A model generated the notes under the pieces. The model was not told the DNA's origin and searched no databases. It worked only from the letters and a program-made list of their open reading frames with translations. The position numbers were made by a program, and so were the translations under genes. Of a stretch of 64,000 nt of DNA, positions 24,577 through 32,748 are shown one piece after another (position 1 is the first letter of the stretch; each line of letters starts with the position of its first letter). Source of the stretch: Microbispora catharanthi. Lineage in GTDB: Bacteria; Actinomycetota; Actinomycetes; Streptosporangiales; Streptosporangiaceae. The stretch is from assembly GCF_006334915.2 (NCBI RefSeq), contig NZ_VDMA02000019.1, forward strand, positions 124,001 to 188,000. Direction: 5' to 3'.

Positions 24577-25527
24577 CTACTCGGCGGAGGCCAGGAGACG
24601 GGCGAGCTCTGCCGGGCCGGCGTTGCCGCCCGTGCACACCACGGCGACCTTGCGCCCGGCGAACTCCTCGCGCCGGGCCAGGAGTCCGGCGAGCGCGGCG
24701 GCCCCCGCCCCCTCGGCCAGGGTGTGGGCCTCGGTGAGCAGCAGCCGCTGGGCCCGCAGGATGTCGTCGTCGTCCACGAGCACGAAGTCGGCCAGACCGT
24801 CCCGCATCACGGCCTGCGGGAGCGCGAACGCGGACCCGGTGGCGAGCCCCTCCACGACGGTCTTTATGGGCCTGGTCACCGGCTCCCGCAACCGCCAGGA
24901 GTCGTGCGCGGCCGGAGCCTGGGCCGACTGGACGGCGATCACCCGGCAGCCCGGCGCGAGCGCGGCGGCGGCGAGGCACGCCGCAGCGGCCCCGCTGCCG
25001 CTGCCCACCGGCACGAACACCGCTTCCAGGTCCGGCCGGGCGGTGAACATCTCGACGTAGAGCGTGCCCACCCCGGCCAGGATGTCCGGCTCGTCGGCCG
25101 GGCTGATCAGCCTGCGTCCCGCGCGTTCGGCGAGGTCGCGCGCGTGCTCGGCGGTCTCCACCATCGTCGCGCCCCGGACCTCGACGGTCGCCCCGAGCGC
25201 CTCGACCGCGGCGACCTTGGCGGGGTTCGGGTTCTCCGGCATCAGGACGGCACACGGCACGCCGTACAGGCGGGAGGCGTACGCGACGGACTGGGCGTGG
25301 TTGCCGGTCGAGTACGTGACGACCCCGCGACGGCGATCGGCCATGCGGGCCAGCAGCGTGATGCCGCCGCGCACCTTGAAGGCCCCCGTGGGCTGGACGT
25401 TCTCGTGCTTCACGTGGACCTCGGCGCCGACCGCCGCGTCGAGCACGGGATAGGACCACATGGGGGTCTCGGGCAGGTGCGGGGCGATGAGCCGCCGGGC
25501 GTCCAGGATGTCGCGGATGTCGGTCAT
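24577..25527 (-). CDS. PLP-dependent threonine/serine dehydratase-like enzyme
   Basis: A 316-residue fold-type II PLP enzyme of the threonine ammonia-lyase/serine racemase group. PLP lysine is in KHENVQPTGAFKVRGG; the substrate loop is STGNHAQSVAYAS; the phosphate-binding Gly loop is VGSGSGAAA; the C-terminal CTGGNAG is also present. It lacks an ACT regulatory domain, so it is a catabolic or short form. It would convert threonine or serine (or a hydroxy-amino acid) to the keto acid and ammonia. The ATG at 25525-25527 is 76 bases from the divergent LysR gene, which is its likely regulator. Confidence 0.9.
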   Translation of the reverse strand: MTDIRDILDARRLIAPHLPETPMWSYPVLDAAVGAEVHVKHENVQPTGAFKVRGGITLLARMADRRRGVVTYSTGNHAQSVAYASRLYGVPCAVLMPENPNPAKVAAVEALGATVEVRGATMVETAEHARDLAERAGRRLISPADEPDILAGVGTLYVEMFTARPDLEAVFVPVGSGSGAAAACLAAAALAPGCRVIAVQSAQAPAAHDSWRLREPVTRPIKTVVEGLATGSAFALPQAVMRDGLADFVLVDDDDILRAQRLLLTEAHTLAEGAGAAALAGLLARREEFAGRKVAVVCTGGNAGPAELARLLASAE

Positions 25528-25603
25528 GGCTCCCAGCCTGGCCGCCGGCGGGACAATAGGTCCAACTGAAGTTTTGAGGCGAAACCATAGACGGGATCGA
25601 TGA

Positions 25604-26482
25604 ATGCCGCTCGACGTCGTACGACTGCGGGTGCTCGTGGCCGTGGCCAGGACCGGCACGGTGACCGCCGCGGCGCGGGAGCTGCACTACTCGCAGCCCT
25701 CGGTGAGCCACCACCTCGCCCGGCTGGAGGCGGAGACCGGCGCGAAGCTGGTGCGGCGCGTGGGGCGCGGCATCCGCCTCACCGAGGCGGGCCGCCTGCT
25801 CGCCGAACGGGGCGCGGAGATCCTCGGCCGCCTCGACGCGGCGTCCGCGGAGCTCGCCGCGCACGTCGGGCTGCGGGCCGGACGCGTACGGCTGGCCGCG
25901 TTCCCCTCGGCCCTCGGCACGTTCGTCCCGGCCGCCGCCGCGCGGCTCGCGCAGGACCATCCGGGGCTGGACCTGCGGCTGATGGAGGCCGAGCCGCCCG
26001 AGGCGCTGCGCCTGCTGCGGGCCGGCCGGGTGGACGTCGCCGTGGTCTTCCGCTACGGCGAGACCGCTCCCGAGGACGACGGCGTCCGCCTCGTCCACCT
26101 GCTCGACGACCCGAGCCTCCTCGTCACCCCCCCGGCGTACGGCGGGGCGGGGGATCTGACGGCGTGCGCGGACGGGCCGTGGATCGCGGGGTGTGAGCGG
26201 TGCCGCGCGCACCTGCTCGCGCTGTGCGCCGAGGCGGGCTTCGAGCCGCGCGTCTCGTTCACCACGGACGACTACGTGGCGGTGCAGGCCATGGTCGCGG
26301 CCGGGCTGGGCGTGGCGCTCCTCCCCCGGCTGGCGCTGTCGGCTCACCGCCACCCCGACGTGCGGGTGTCCGAGCTGCCGGGGTCAGACCGCCGGGTCTA
26401 CGCCGCGACGTACGGCGAGCCGCCCGACCCGCCCGCCGTCGCCGCCCTGGTCGCGGCCCTCCTCCCCCAAACAGATGCGTGA
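25604..26482 (+). CDS. LysR-family transcriptional regulator
   Basis: A 292-residue LysR protein with winged helix RLRVLVAVARTGTVTAAARELHYSQPSVSHHLARLE and a periplasmic-binding-like effector domain from about residue 90. It is divergent from the dehydratase-like gene at 24577-25527, with only 76 bases between, the usual layout for a LysR regulator and its target. The ATG at 25604 has a weak ribosome site. Confidence 0.92.
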   Translation: MPLDVVRLRVLVAVARTGTVTAAARELHYSQPSVSHHLARLEAETGAKLVRRVGRGIRLTEAGRLLAERGAEILGRLDAASAELAAHVGLRAGRVRLAAFPSALGTFVPAAAARLAQDHPGLDLRLMEAEPPEALRLLRAGRVDVAVVFRYGETAPEDDGVRLVHLLDDPSLLVTPPAYGGAGDLTACADGPWIAGCERCRAHLLALCAEAGFEPRVSFTTDDYVAVQAMVAAGLGVALLPRLALSAHRHPDVRVSELPGSDRRVYAATYGEPPDPPAVAALVAALLPQTDA

Positions 26483-26522
26483 TATGTCTGCGGCGGCGGC
26501 ATTGATCCACTAGAAATTGGAC

Positions 26523-27809
26523 ATGCAGAAAACGTCGCTGTTCGCGTCCACATCTGAGGATCAGGGAGGTCTGAGCAGGAGGAACTTCCTCCAGATGGGC
26601 GCCATCGCGGTGCCCGCCCTCGCGTTCGGTTCGAGGATGCTCCCCGCGCCCGTCGTGGAGGCCACGGGTGTGGCGCCGGCCTCGCTCGCCGGGTTCGACA
26701 CGCTGATGAAGACCTACATCAAGGAGCGAGGGATCACCTGCGGCCAGCTCGCCGTCTCCAAGGGCGGCAGGCTGGTGCTCGCCAGGGGCTACCGATACTC
26801 CGACGGCAGCCATGCCGTTCCCGCCGTGTCGCCCACGTCGCTGTTCCGCATCGCGAGCCTGAGCAAGCACATCACCGCCATCGCGATCATGCGGCTCGCG
26901 CAGGAGGGCAAGCTCAGCCTGACCGCCTCGGCCGCGAAGCTCCTCGGCCTGTCCACTTCGGCCGACTCCCGGCTGGCGAACGTGACGGTGTGGCGGCTGT
27001 TGCAGCACACCGGGGGCTGGGACCGGGACGTCTCCGGCGACTACCTGCACATGGACCTCACCATCGCCAAGGCGCTCGGCGTGCCGCTGCCGATCACCCA
27101 GGACCACATCGTCACGTACGCGAGCGCCCGGCCGCTCGACTTCGCCCCCGGCACGAAGTTCGCCTACAGCAACTACGGCTATCTGCTGCTGGGCCGGATC
27201 ATCGAGAAGGTCTCCGGGATGGGCTACGAGGCCTACGTCAGGCAGAAGGTCCTGGCGCCTCTCGGCATCACGCGTCCGCGGCTGGGCCGTACGCTCCGGA
27301 CGCAGGCCGCCTCCGGTGAGGTGATCTACGAGTCGCGCTACACGGGCCAGACCATCCTGGACCAGTCCGGCCAGGTCCTGCCCGCGCCGTACGGCGGCGG
27401 GTTCAGCATGGCCTGCCAGGGCCCCAACGGCGGCTGGATCGCCTCCGCGGCCGACCTGGTGCGCCTGGCGAAGGTGCTCGACGCGCCGAACACGGTGCTC
27501 AACTCGACCTCCATCGCCAGGATGCTCGCCAAGCCCGAGATCGGTGTGAACCAGTACGGCTCCTGGTATGGCGCCGGCCTGTGGGTGCGCCAGGTGACGG
27601 GGCACGTCAACACCTGGCACGACGGCTCACAGCCCGGCACCTACACCTACATCGCTCGCCTGCAGAACGGCGTCACCTACGCCGCCCTGTTCAACCGGCG
27701 GGAGGAGAGCGGCTCGCCCGACTTCGACGTGCTCGCCGACCTGTTCAACACCCAGATCGGGAAGGTGCGCAGCTGGCCCGCCGGCGACCTCAGCTCGCGC
27801 TACTTCTGA
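26523..27809 (+). CDS. Tat-exported serine hydrolase (beta-lactamase/PBP-like, class C fold)
   Basis: A 428-residue protein. The N-terminus carries a twin-arginine motif SRRNFLQMG (R19, R20) and a hydrophobic stretch ending near FGSRML, indicating Tat export. The hydrolase core shows the S-x-x-K nucleophile motif ASLSKH (S112, K115), Y-x-N as YSNYG, and a C-terminal HDGSQPG at the KTG-equivalent position. Family members include esterases, D-aminopeptidases and carboxypeptidases; a specific substrate is not readable. ATG 26523 is used, with TTG 26517 as an alternative; neither has a strong ribosome site. Convergent with the secreted protein gene five bases downstream. Confidence 0.88.
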   Translation: MQKTSLFASTSEDQGGLSRRNFLQMGAIAVPALAFGSRMLPAPVVEATGVAPASLAGFDTLMKTYIKERGITCGQLAVSKGGRLVLARGYRYSDGSHAVPAVSPTSLFRIASLSKHITAIAIMRLAQEGKLSLTASAAKLLGLSTSADSRLANVTVWRLLQHTGGWDRDVSGDYLHMDLTIAKALGVPLPITQDHIVTYASARPLDFAPGTKFAYSNYGYLLLGRIIEKVSGMGYEAYVRQKVLAPLGITRPRLGRTLRTQAASGEVIYESRYTGQTILDQSGQVLPAPYGGGFSMACQGPNGGWIASAADLVRLAKVLDAPNTVLNSTSIARMLAKPEIGVNQYGSWYGAGLWVRQVTGHVNTWHDGSQPGTYTYIARLQNGVTYAALFNRREESGSPDFDVLADLFNTQIGKVRSWPAGDLSSRYF

Positions 27810-27814
27810 CGGGT

Positions 27815-28333
27815 TCAACTGGGACTCGGCGTGGGGACGTCGTTGTCCAGTTCCCTGGCGGTCCACTCGGCGACACCGCTGCCTGGCAGCTGACTGATCC
27901 GGGACTCGAACGTGGCGGTGCCGTCCGTCGCATCGTCGTCCTCCTCGGCGAAGACGAGGAGGGACTGCCACTCGCTGTACCGGTCCGCGGGGAAGAGCAG
28001 CCGGGGGCCGATCAGCAGGTCCGAGTCGCCGGACAGCCGCTGGCTGTCGACGGTCACCCAGCCGTACGACGGCCTCTGGCTGAGCCGTACGTAGATGAGC
28101 GCCGAGCCTCCTTCGGGCACGACCACCTGGGCGGGCGTGACGATGACGCTCGGCGTGGCGCTCACACTCGGCGTGGGAGTGGGAACCGGGCTCGGCAGCA
28201 GGCGGACCTCGCCGGCCGATCCGCGCGGCGCGGCGTCGGCCGTGCCCGGGACGAGCCCGGTCACCGCGGACGCGGTGGCCACGACGGCCGCGAGGACGGC
28301 CGAGCGACGTAACCGGCCGTGGGGGAATCGCAT
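27815..28333 (-). CDS. Secreted protein with a Calx-beta-like domain
   Basis: A 172-residue exported protein. The signal peptide runs from MRFPHGRLRRSAVLAAV to a cleavage near TADAAP. After a Pro/Thr/Ser linker (SPVPTPTPSVSATPS) the rest follows the Calx-beta pattern: VVVPEGGSALIYVRLSQRPS, a VTV strand, a GD-containing loop, LLFPADRYSEWQSLLVFA and the EEDDDATDGTATF turn rich in acidic residues that could bind calcium. The ATG at 28331-28333 has GGAGG, so the ATG 12 bases upstream is less likely. Function unknown; extracellular adhesion or a lost enzyme partner are possible. Confidence 0.82.
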   Translation of the reverse strand: MRFPHGRLRRSAVLAAVVATASAVTGLVPGTADAAPRGSAGEVRLLPSPVPTPTPSVSATPSVIVTPAQVVVPEGGSALIYVRLSQRPSYGWVTVDSQRLSGDSDLLIGPRLLFPADRYSEWQSLLVFAEEDDDATDGTATFESRISQLPGSGVAEWTARELDNDVPTPSPS

Positions 28334-28637
28334 CGGCACCTCCATGGTGAGCTGACCAACCGCCTCGGGCCGGCTGCCACCACTCGCCGGCGATGCTCCC
28401 AGCGTCCGGTCTGCCTCGCGGCCTGTACAGGAATCGCCCCTGCGGCGGCGGCCCGAGACCGGGGGCGCGCGACCGGCCGCCCGCCGTCTACCTGAGGGAA
28501 ACGCCGCCGGACACGGGCCGCCCAGCCGGCGACGACCGGTGAAAGATTCAGTGGCCTTCGGCCGGCCGGACTCGCGGTCGTCGACGACGGTGCCGCATGA
28601 GGCGGCGGACCGGCTCCTTCCGAGCGCGGCCGCGGGA
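28334..28637. other. Intergenic stretch of 304 bases
   Basis: It lies between the start of the Calx-beta-like secreted protein and the end of the TetR gene, both on the minus strand. I see no supported coding region, no clear terminator and no convincing promoter in it. It should contain the promoter of the secreted-protein gene. Confidence 0.5.
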
Positions 28638-29183
28638 TCACCGCGGGAGGTCGAGACCCATCTCGGCGACGGCCGTCTCGACGAACTCGGCGGGGTCGTC
28701 GAGCATGCCGATCCGGCGGAGCGCGGCGACGCCGACGTAGACGCCGTATCCCGCGAGGACGCGCCGCCGGGCGAGGTCAGGGGGCTGGCCCAGCTCCTCG
28801 AGCGTCTGCCTCATGACGTCCAGGCGGCGCGCGGTGACGCGGCGCGCGACCTCGGCGACAGCGGGGTCGTCGGCCGCGCCGATCAGGCGGAAGGCGATCG
28901 CGGCGTCACGTGTGTCACCGAAGGCGGCCCCGAGGAGGGTTCGCATCCGCCGGGCCGGGTCGGTGATCTCCCGCAGGTTCGCGATGATCTGCTCGGAGTC
29001 CGCCTCCCAGAGCGCGAGCGCGGCCTCGATGAGTTTCCGGCGATTGGCGAAGTGCCAGTAGAAGCTGCCCTTGGTCACCCCGAGCCGGGCCGCCACGGGC
29101 TCCACGGCCACCGCGGCGAAGCCGTCTTCGGCGAGGGTGTCGAGCGCCGCCCTCGCCCAGTCCTGCGCGCTCACCCTCCCCAT
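28638..29183 (-). CDS. TetR-family regulator of the divergent SRPBCC gene
   Basis: A 181-residue TetR protein with HTH WARAALDTLAEDGFAAVAVEPVAARLGVTKGSFYWHFANRRKLIEAAL (read in segments) and a TetR_C domain. The ATG at 29181-29183 is chosen because the HTH begins a few residues later and the operator/promoter region lies just upstream. It faces the SRPBCC gene across two matching palindromes, the usual layout for a repressor controlling itself and its neighbour. Confidence 0.9.
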   Translation of the reverse strand: MGRVSAQDWARAALDTLAEDGFAAVAVEPVAARLGVTKGSFYWHFANRRKLIEAALALWEADSEQIIANLREITDPARRMRTLLGAAFGDTRDAAIAFRLIGAADDPAVAEVARRVTARRLDVMRQTLEELGQPPDLARRRVLAGYGVYVGVAALRRIGMLDDPAEFVETAVAEMGLDLPR

Positions 29184-29197
29184 CCCGCCAGTCTTCC

Positions 29198-29234
29198 ATA
29201 CGCCGGCGTATAGTCGGACCATACGCAACCGTAT
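29198..29234. promoter_or_regulatory. Twin TetR operators in a divergent promoter
   Basis: A perfect 14-base palindrome ATACGCCGGCGTAT (29198-29211) and an imperfect copy ATACGCAACCGTAT (29221-29234) have the same ATACG/CGTAT arms, with centres 23 bases apart. The first overlaps a -10-like TATAGT (29209-29214) for the plus-strand gene. GGAGG in the second copy region is the ribosome site of the SRPBCC gene, so binding could block both transcription units. Confidence 0.75.
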
Positions 29235-29245
29235 GGAGGTCAGCG

Positions 29246-30115
29246 ATGGTGCACAACGTGCACGAACGAGTCGTCTCCGCAACTCCGGACCAGGTATGGA
29301 GCGTGCTCGGCACACTCGGATCCGAGCGCGACCGCCTCTGGCCGCTCCCCGGCACGTTCGCACTGCCGGAGGGCCTCGCCGAGGGCGCACCCGTACGGCA
29401 CGGCCCGATGAGATACCGGGTCGGGGCTGTCGAGCCCGGCAGCCGGCTCTGGTTCGACACCCCGGACGCCTTCAGCGGGGGCCACGGCTTCACCCTCGCT
29501 CCGGCCGAGGGCGGCACGCTGGTCCGGCACGAGATCGCAGGACGCACGCTGGGGGCGATGCGCCTGTTGTGGCCGCTCGTCATCCGGCGCAAGCACAACG
29601 CGGTGGTGGAGGCCCTGCTCGACAACCTGGACCGGGAGGTCTCGGGGACACCGCCGATCCTGCCCGATCCCGAGTTCGCCGAACGGCACGCCGTCGCCAT
29701 CGAGGCGAGCGCCGACCGCGTGTGGGCCGCGCTGGCGTCGCTGCGGTTCACCCGCGGCTTCGTCCCCCTGCGGGAGAGGCCAGGACACGAGGTCACCGTC
29801 GGCCTGGCCGGCCGGTGGTGGCGACCACCCGCCAGGGTGAACGAGCCCCGGCTCGCCGGGCCGGCCGACTTCGCGGCCTTCGCGAGACCGGGCTACGCGA
29901 AGGGCACGTTCTCCTTCACCCTGCACACCCTGGGCGGCGGGCGAACGCTGCTGGTGACCGAGACGAGGGTGGTCACGACGAGCCCGGCCGCGCACCGGGC
30001 CATGCGCCGATACTGGCGAGTGATCCGGCCGGGCAGCGGCCTGATCAGGAGGCTCATGCTCGTCGCGGTACGGCGCCGCGCGCTCGGCAAGGGCCTGGCA
30101 CCCGGCCTGCCGTAG
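29246..30115 (+). CDS. SRPBCC-superfamily protein (two START/polyketide-cyclase-like halves)
   Basis: A 289-residue protein. The first half (about 1-140) starts with VHERVVSATPDQVWSVLGTLGSE, a classic SRPBCC opening, and contains RHEIAGRTLGAMRLLWPLV. The second half restarts with RHAVAIEASADRVWAALASLRFTRGF, another SRPBCC-like opening, and ends with a TLLVTETRVVTTS strand and basic tail. These folds bind hydrophobic ligands; no catalytic residue is evident. The ATG has GGAGG at six bases. It is likely repressed by the divergent TetR, so its ligand or a related compound may be the inducer. Confidence 0.85.
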   Translation: MVHNVHERVVSATPDQVWSVLGTLGSERDRLWPLPGTFALPEGLAEGAPVRHGPMRYRVGAVEPGSRLWFDTPDAFSGGHGFTLAPAEGGTLVRHEIAGRTLGAMRLLWPLVIRRKHNAVVEALLDNLDREVSGTPPILPDPEFAERHAVAIEASADRVWAALASLRFTRGFVPLRERPGHEVTVGLAGRWWRPPARVNEPRLAGPADFAAFARPGYAKGTFSFTLHTLGGGRTLLVTETRVVTTSPAAHRAMRRYWRVIRPGSGLIRRLMLVAVRRRALGKGLAPGLP

Positions 30116-30157
30116 GGGCCGCGCCGTACAACCCTTGCCCGGCGACGCCGGCGAGCG

Positions 30158-30445
30158 TCAGCCCGCTTGGCGGAACTCGGCGGCCCGTCCTTGGGTGAAC
30201 TGGCCTTCGGCGCAGGCTGCGGCCAGCTCGTCCAACGACAGGCCCAGCGCGGCGGCGAGCGCGGCGACGGTGAAGAAGGCCGGGGTCGGCGCGCGGCCGG
30301 TCTCGATCTTGCGCAGCGTCTCGGCCGACAGCCCGGCCGCCGCGGCGACCTCGACCATGCTGCGCTCGCCGCGCGCCTGCCGGAGCAGGACGCCGAACCG
30401 CTCCCCCCGCTGCCGCTCCTCGGGGGTCAGGGGCACTCTCACCAT
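30158..30445 (-). CDS. XRE-family helix-turn-helix regulator
   Basis: A 95-residue protein that is almost entirely a lambda-repressor-like HTH: LLRQARGERSMVEVAAAAGLSAETLRKIETGRAPTPAFFTVAALAAALGLSLDEL (read in segments). The ATG at 30443-30445 is preceded by no clear ribosome site and lies close to a promoter-like region, so a leaderless message is possible. It diverges from the methionine aminopeptidase gene. Confidence 0.85.
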   Translation of the reverse strand: MVRVPLTPEERQRGERFGVLLRQARGERSMVEVAAAAGLSAETLRKIETGRAPTPAFFTVAALAAALGLSLDELAAACAEGQFTQGRAAEFRQAG

Positions 30446-30458
30446 GACCGTGATACTA

Positions 30459-30471
30459 ATACCGGTATAGT
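30459..30471. promoter_or_regulatory. Palindrome overlapping the divergent XRE/MetAP promoter
   Basis: ATACCGGTAT (30459-30468) is a perfect 10-base palindrome that overlaps a -10-like TATAGT (30466-30471) reading toward the aminopeptidase gene. It is the likely binding site of the adjacent XRE regulator. Confidence 0.6.
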
Positions 30472-30499
30472 TATTGGTGCCACCCCGGGAGGGCATGTC

Positions 30500-31267
30500 A
30501 TGGTGGAAATCAAGACCGACGCCGCGCTGGACGCGATGCGCGAGGCGGGACGCGTCGTGGCCCGCGCGCTCGACGCCGTACAGCGGGCCGCGGCCGTGGG
30601 GGTGCGGCTCACCGACCTGGACGAGGCGGCGCGGGCGGTGCTGCGCGAGGCCCGGGCGAGCTCGCCGTTCCTCGGCTACCGGCCGCACTTCGCGCCGACC
30701 CCGTTCCCCGCCGTGATCTGCGTGTCCGTCAACGACGCCATCGTGCACGGCATCCCGACCGATTACCGGTTGCGGGACGGGGACGTCGTCGGCGTCGACT
30801 GCGGCGCCGAACTGGACGGCTGGGCGGCCGACGCCGCCGTCACCTTCATCGTGGGCACGCCTCGGCCCGGCGACGTGGAGCTCGTCGACACCACGCGCCG
30901 GGCGTTGGAGGCTGGGATCGCCGCCGCGACCGTGGGCAACCGCATCGGGGACATCTCGGCGGCGATCGGCGCGGTCGCCCAGAAGGCCGGGTACGGCATG
31001 CCCAGGGACTTCGGCGGCCACGGCATCGGCCGCCGCATGCACGAGGACCCGTCGGTGCCGAACCACGGCCGGCCCGGCCGGGGCTATCCCCTGCGGCACG
31101 GCCTCGCGCTGGCCATCGAGCCGATGTTCATCGCCGGAGGCCGGGACGGTTACCACACGGCGGCCGACGGCTGGACGCTGCACAGCGTGGACGGCAGCCG
31201 GGCCGCCCACATGGAGCACACCATCGCGATCACCGAGGACGGCCCCCGCGTGCTGACCCTGCTCTAG
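30500..31267 (+). CDS. Methionine aminopeptidase, type I
   Basis: A 255-residue metallopeptidase that removes N-terminal methionine. All five metal ligands are present: D100 and D111 in GVDCGAELDGWAADAA, H174 in FGGHGIG, E207 in AIEPM and E239 in HMEHT; the substrate histidine H83 is in IVHGIP. No N-terminal zinc-finger extension. The ATG at 30500 has GGGAGG eight bases upstream. Its placement beside a dedicated XRE regulator, not in the ribosomal-protein/adk operon where the housekeeping copy normally lies, suggests an accessory paralogue, perhaps induced by stress or by an inhibitor. Confidence 0.92.
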   Translation: MVEIKTDAALDAMREAGRVVARALDAVQRAAAVGVRLTDLDEAARAVLREARASSPFLGYRPHFAPTPFPAVICVSVNDAIVHGIPTDYRLRDGDVVGVDCGAELDGWAADAAVTFIVGTPRPGDVELVDTTRRALEAGIAAATVGNRIGDISAAIGAVAQKAGYGMPRDFGGHGIGRRMHEDPSVPNHGRPGRGYPLRHGLALAIEPMFIAGGRDGYHTAADGWTLHSVDGSRAAHMEHTIAITEDGPRVLTLL

Positions 31268-31290
31268 GGCGTGAAAATCCACGTGCCGTA

Positions 31291-31307
31291 ACGGACGCGG
31301 TGTCCGT
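31291..31307 (+). promoter_or_regulatory. Small inverted repeat upstream of LysE gene
   Basis: ACGGAC (31291-31296) and GTCCGT (31302-31307) are perfect arms around five bases. A -10-like TACCAT follows at once and the ATG lies about seven bases beyond it, so the transcript could be leaderless and this dyad an operator. Confidence 0.4.
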
Positions 31308-31319
31308 ACCATCCGAGCC

Positions 31320-31958
31320 ATGCCGACTCTGCCCACACTCGCCCTGTTCGCGACCGCCACGCTGGCGCTGCTCCTGGTTCCGGGACCCGCCGTGCTCTAC
31401 ATCGTCACTCGCAGCGTGGCCCAGGGGCGTGCGGCGGGGCTGGTGTCCGTTCTCGGCGTCCACACCGGTTCTCTCGTCCACATCGCCGCCGCGGCGTTCG
31501 GGATCACCGCGCTGCTCGCCGCCTCGGCCACGGCGTTCGCCGTCGTGAAGTACCTGGGCGCGGCCTACCTCCTCTACCTGGGCGTCCGCAAGCTCGTGCG
31601 GCGGACGGAGGCGGAGGAGGCCGAGGTCAAGGTGGCCTCGCCCCGGCGGCTGTTCGGCGAGGGGTTCGTGGTCAACGTGCTGAACCCGAAGACGGCCATG
31701 TTCTACCTCGCGTTCCTGCCGCAGTTCGTCGACCCGGCGCGCGGTCCCGTGGCGCCGCAGGTGCTCGTGCTCGGGGCCGTGTGGGTCGCGCTCGGCATGG
31801 CCAGCGACGGCACGTACGCCCTGCTGGCCTCGGTTCTGGCCGGGCGGCTGCGCTCCTCGGCGCGCGCCCGGCGGCGGCTCGACAAGGGCAGCGGCGTCGT
31901 CTACCTCGGTCTCGGCGCCGTGGCCGCGCTCGCGACCGAGGGCGCCAAGAGGCTCTGA
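31320..31958 (+). CDS. LysE/RhtB-family amino acid exporter
   Basis: A 212-residue membrane protein with six predicted helices. Family features include LLVPGPAVLYIVTRSVAQGRAAGLVSVLGV near the start, KYLGAAYLLYLGVRKL, and GFVVNVLNPKTAMFYLAFLPQFVDP in the middle. It should export an amino acid or derivative across the cytoplasmic membrane; substrate is unknown. A single-gene unit with no adjacent dedicated regulator. Confidence 0.92.
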   Translation: MPTLPTLALFATATLALLLVPGPAVLYIVTRSVAQGRAAGLVSVLGVHTGSLVHIAAAAFGITALLAASATAFAVVKYLGAAYLLYLGVRKLVRRTEAEEAEVKVASPRRLFGEGFVVNVLNPKTAMFYLAFLPQFVDPARGPVAPQVLVLGAVWVALGMASDGTYALLASVLAGRLRSSARARRRLDKGSGVVYLGLGAVAALATEGAKRL

Positions 31959-32064
31959 CGGCTACCCGGGACATTTGTACTGCCGCAATCGGGATCGCTG
32001 AATCTGCCCGGCTCCTCCGGTTTTCGAGACGCTTGACGCACACGGAGACGCCCTGGAGGAGCCG

Positions 32065-32748
32065 ATGACCGAGACCCTGACCGCCCCGGTGAGAGCCGCG
32101 CAGCCCCGGCGGGGCACCCTCCGCACCTTGCTGATGCCGCTGGCGGTCGACGTCGCCGCGCCGATGGCGTGCTACTACCTCCTGCACGGCGCGTTGGGCA
32201 CGAGCGAGGTCACCGCGCTGGCCGTGAGCGGCGTGATCCCGGCCGTCCGGGTGATCGCCGGGATCGTCAGGGACCGCACGCTGAACGGGCTGGCCGGGCT
32301 GACGCTGGCGGTCAACGTGGCGGGGATCGCGCTGAGCTTCGTCACCGGCGACGCCCGCATGATGATCGCCAAGGATTCGGCCCTCAGCGGCGTGATCAGC
32401 CTGTTCATGATGCTCTCGGCGTTCACCGCGCGCCCGGTGATGACCCCGGGCATGCGCGCGTTCATCACCCGGGGGAACGCGGTGCGGGAGGCCGCCTGGG
32501 AACGGCTCGCGAGCTCCACCCGGTTCCGCCGCGCCGAGCGCCGCTTCACCGGCATCTGGGGCGCGGCGATGCTCGCCGACTGCGTGGCCCGGCTGATCGG
32601 CGCGTTCACGCTGCCGGTGTCCACCATGGTCTGGCTGTCCAACGTGCTGCTGATCGCCGCACTCGCGGTGGGGCTTGTGGTCGCGGGCGCGTTCGGCTCC
32701 GGGCCGATCATGTGGATGATCAACAACGAGACGAGGGACGCGCGATGA
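32065..32748 (+). CDS. VC0807-like integral membrane protein
   Basis: A 227-residue membrane protein with about five to six helices. The pattern PLAVDVAAPMACYYLLHGALGTSEVTALAVSGVIPAVRVIAG and RDRTLNGLAGLTLAVNVAGI, then ALSGVISLFMMLSAFTARPVM, matches the VC0807 family of unknown function. The ATG has GGAGGAG at three to four bases. Its stop overlaps the start of the glycosidase-like gene by four bases. Confidence 0.82.
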   Translation: MTETLTAPVRAAQPRRGTLRTLLMPLAVDVAAPMACYYLLHGALGTSEVTALAVSGVIPAVRVIAGIVRDRTLNGLAGLTLAVNVAGIALSFVTGDARMMIAKDSALSGVISLFMMLSAFTARPVMTPGMRAFITRGNAVREAAWERLASSTRFRRAERRFTGIWGAAMLADCVARLIGAFTLPVSTMVWLSNVLLIAALAVGLVVAGAFGSGPIMWMINNETRDAR

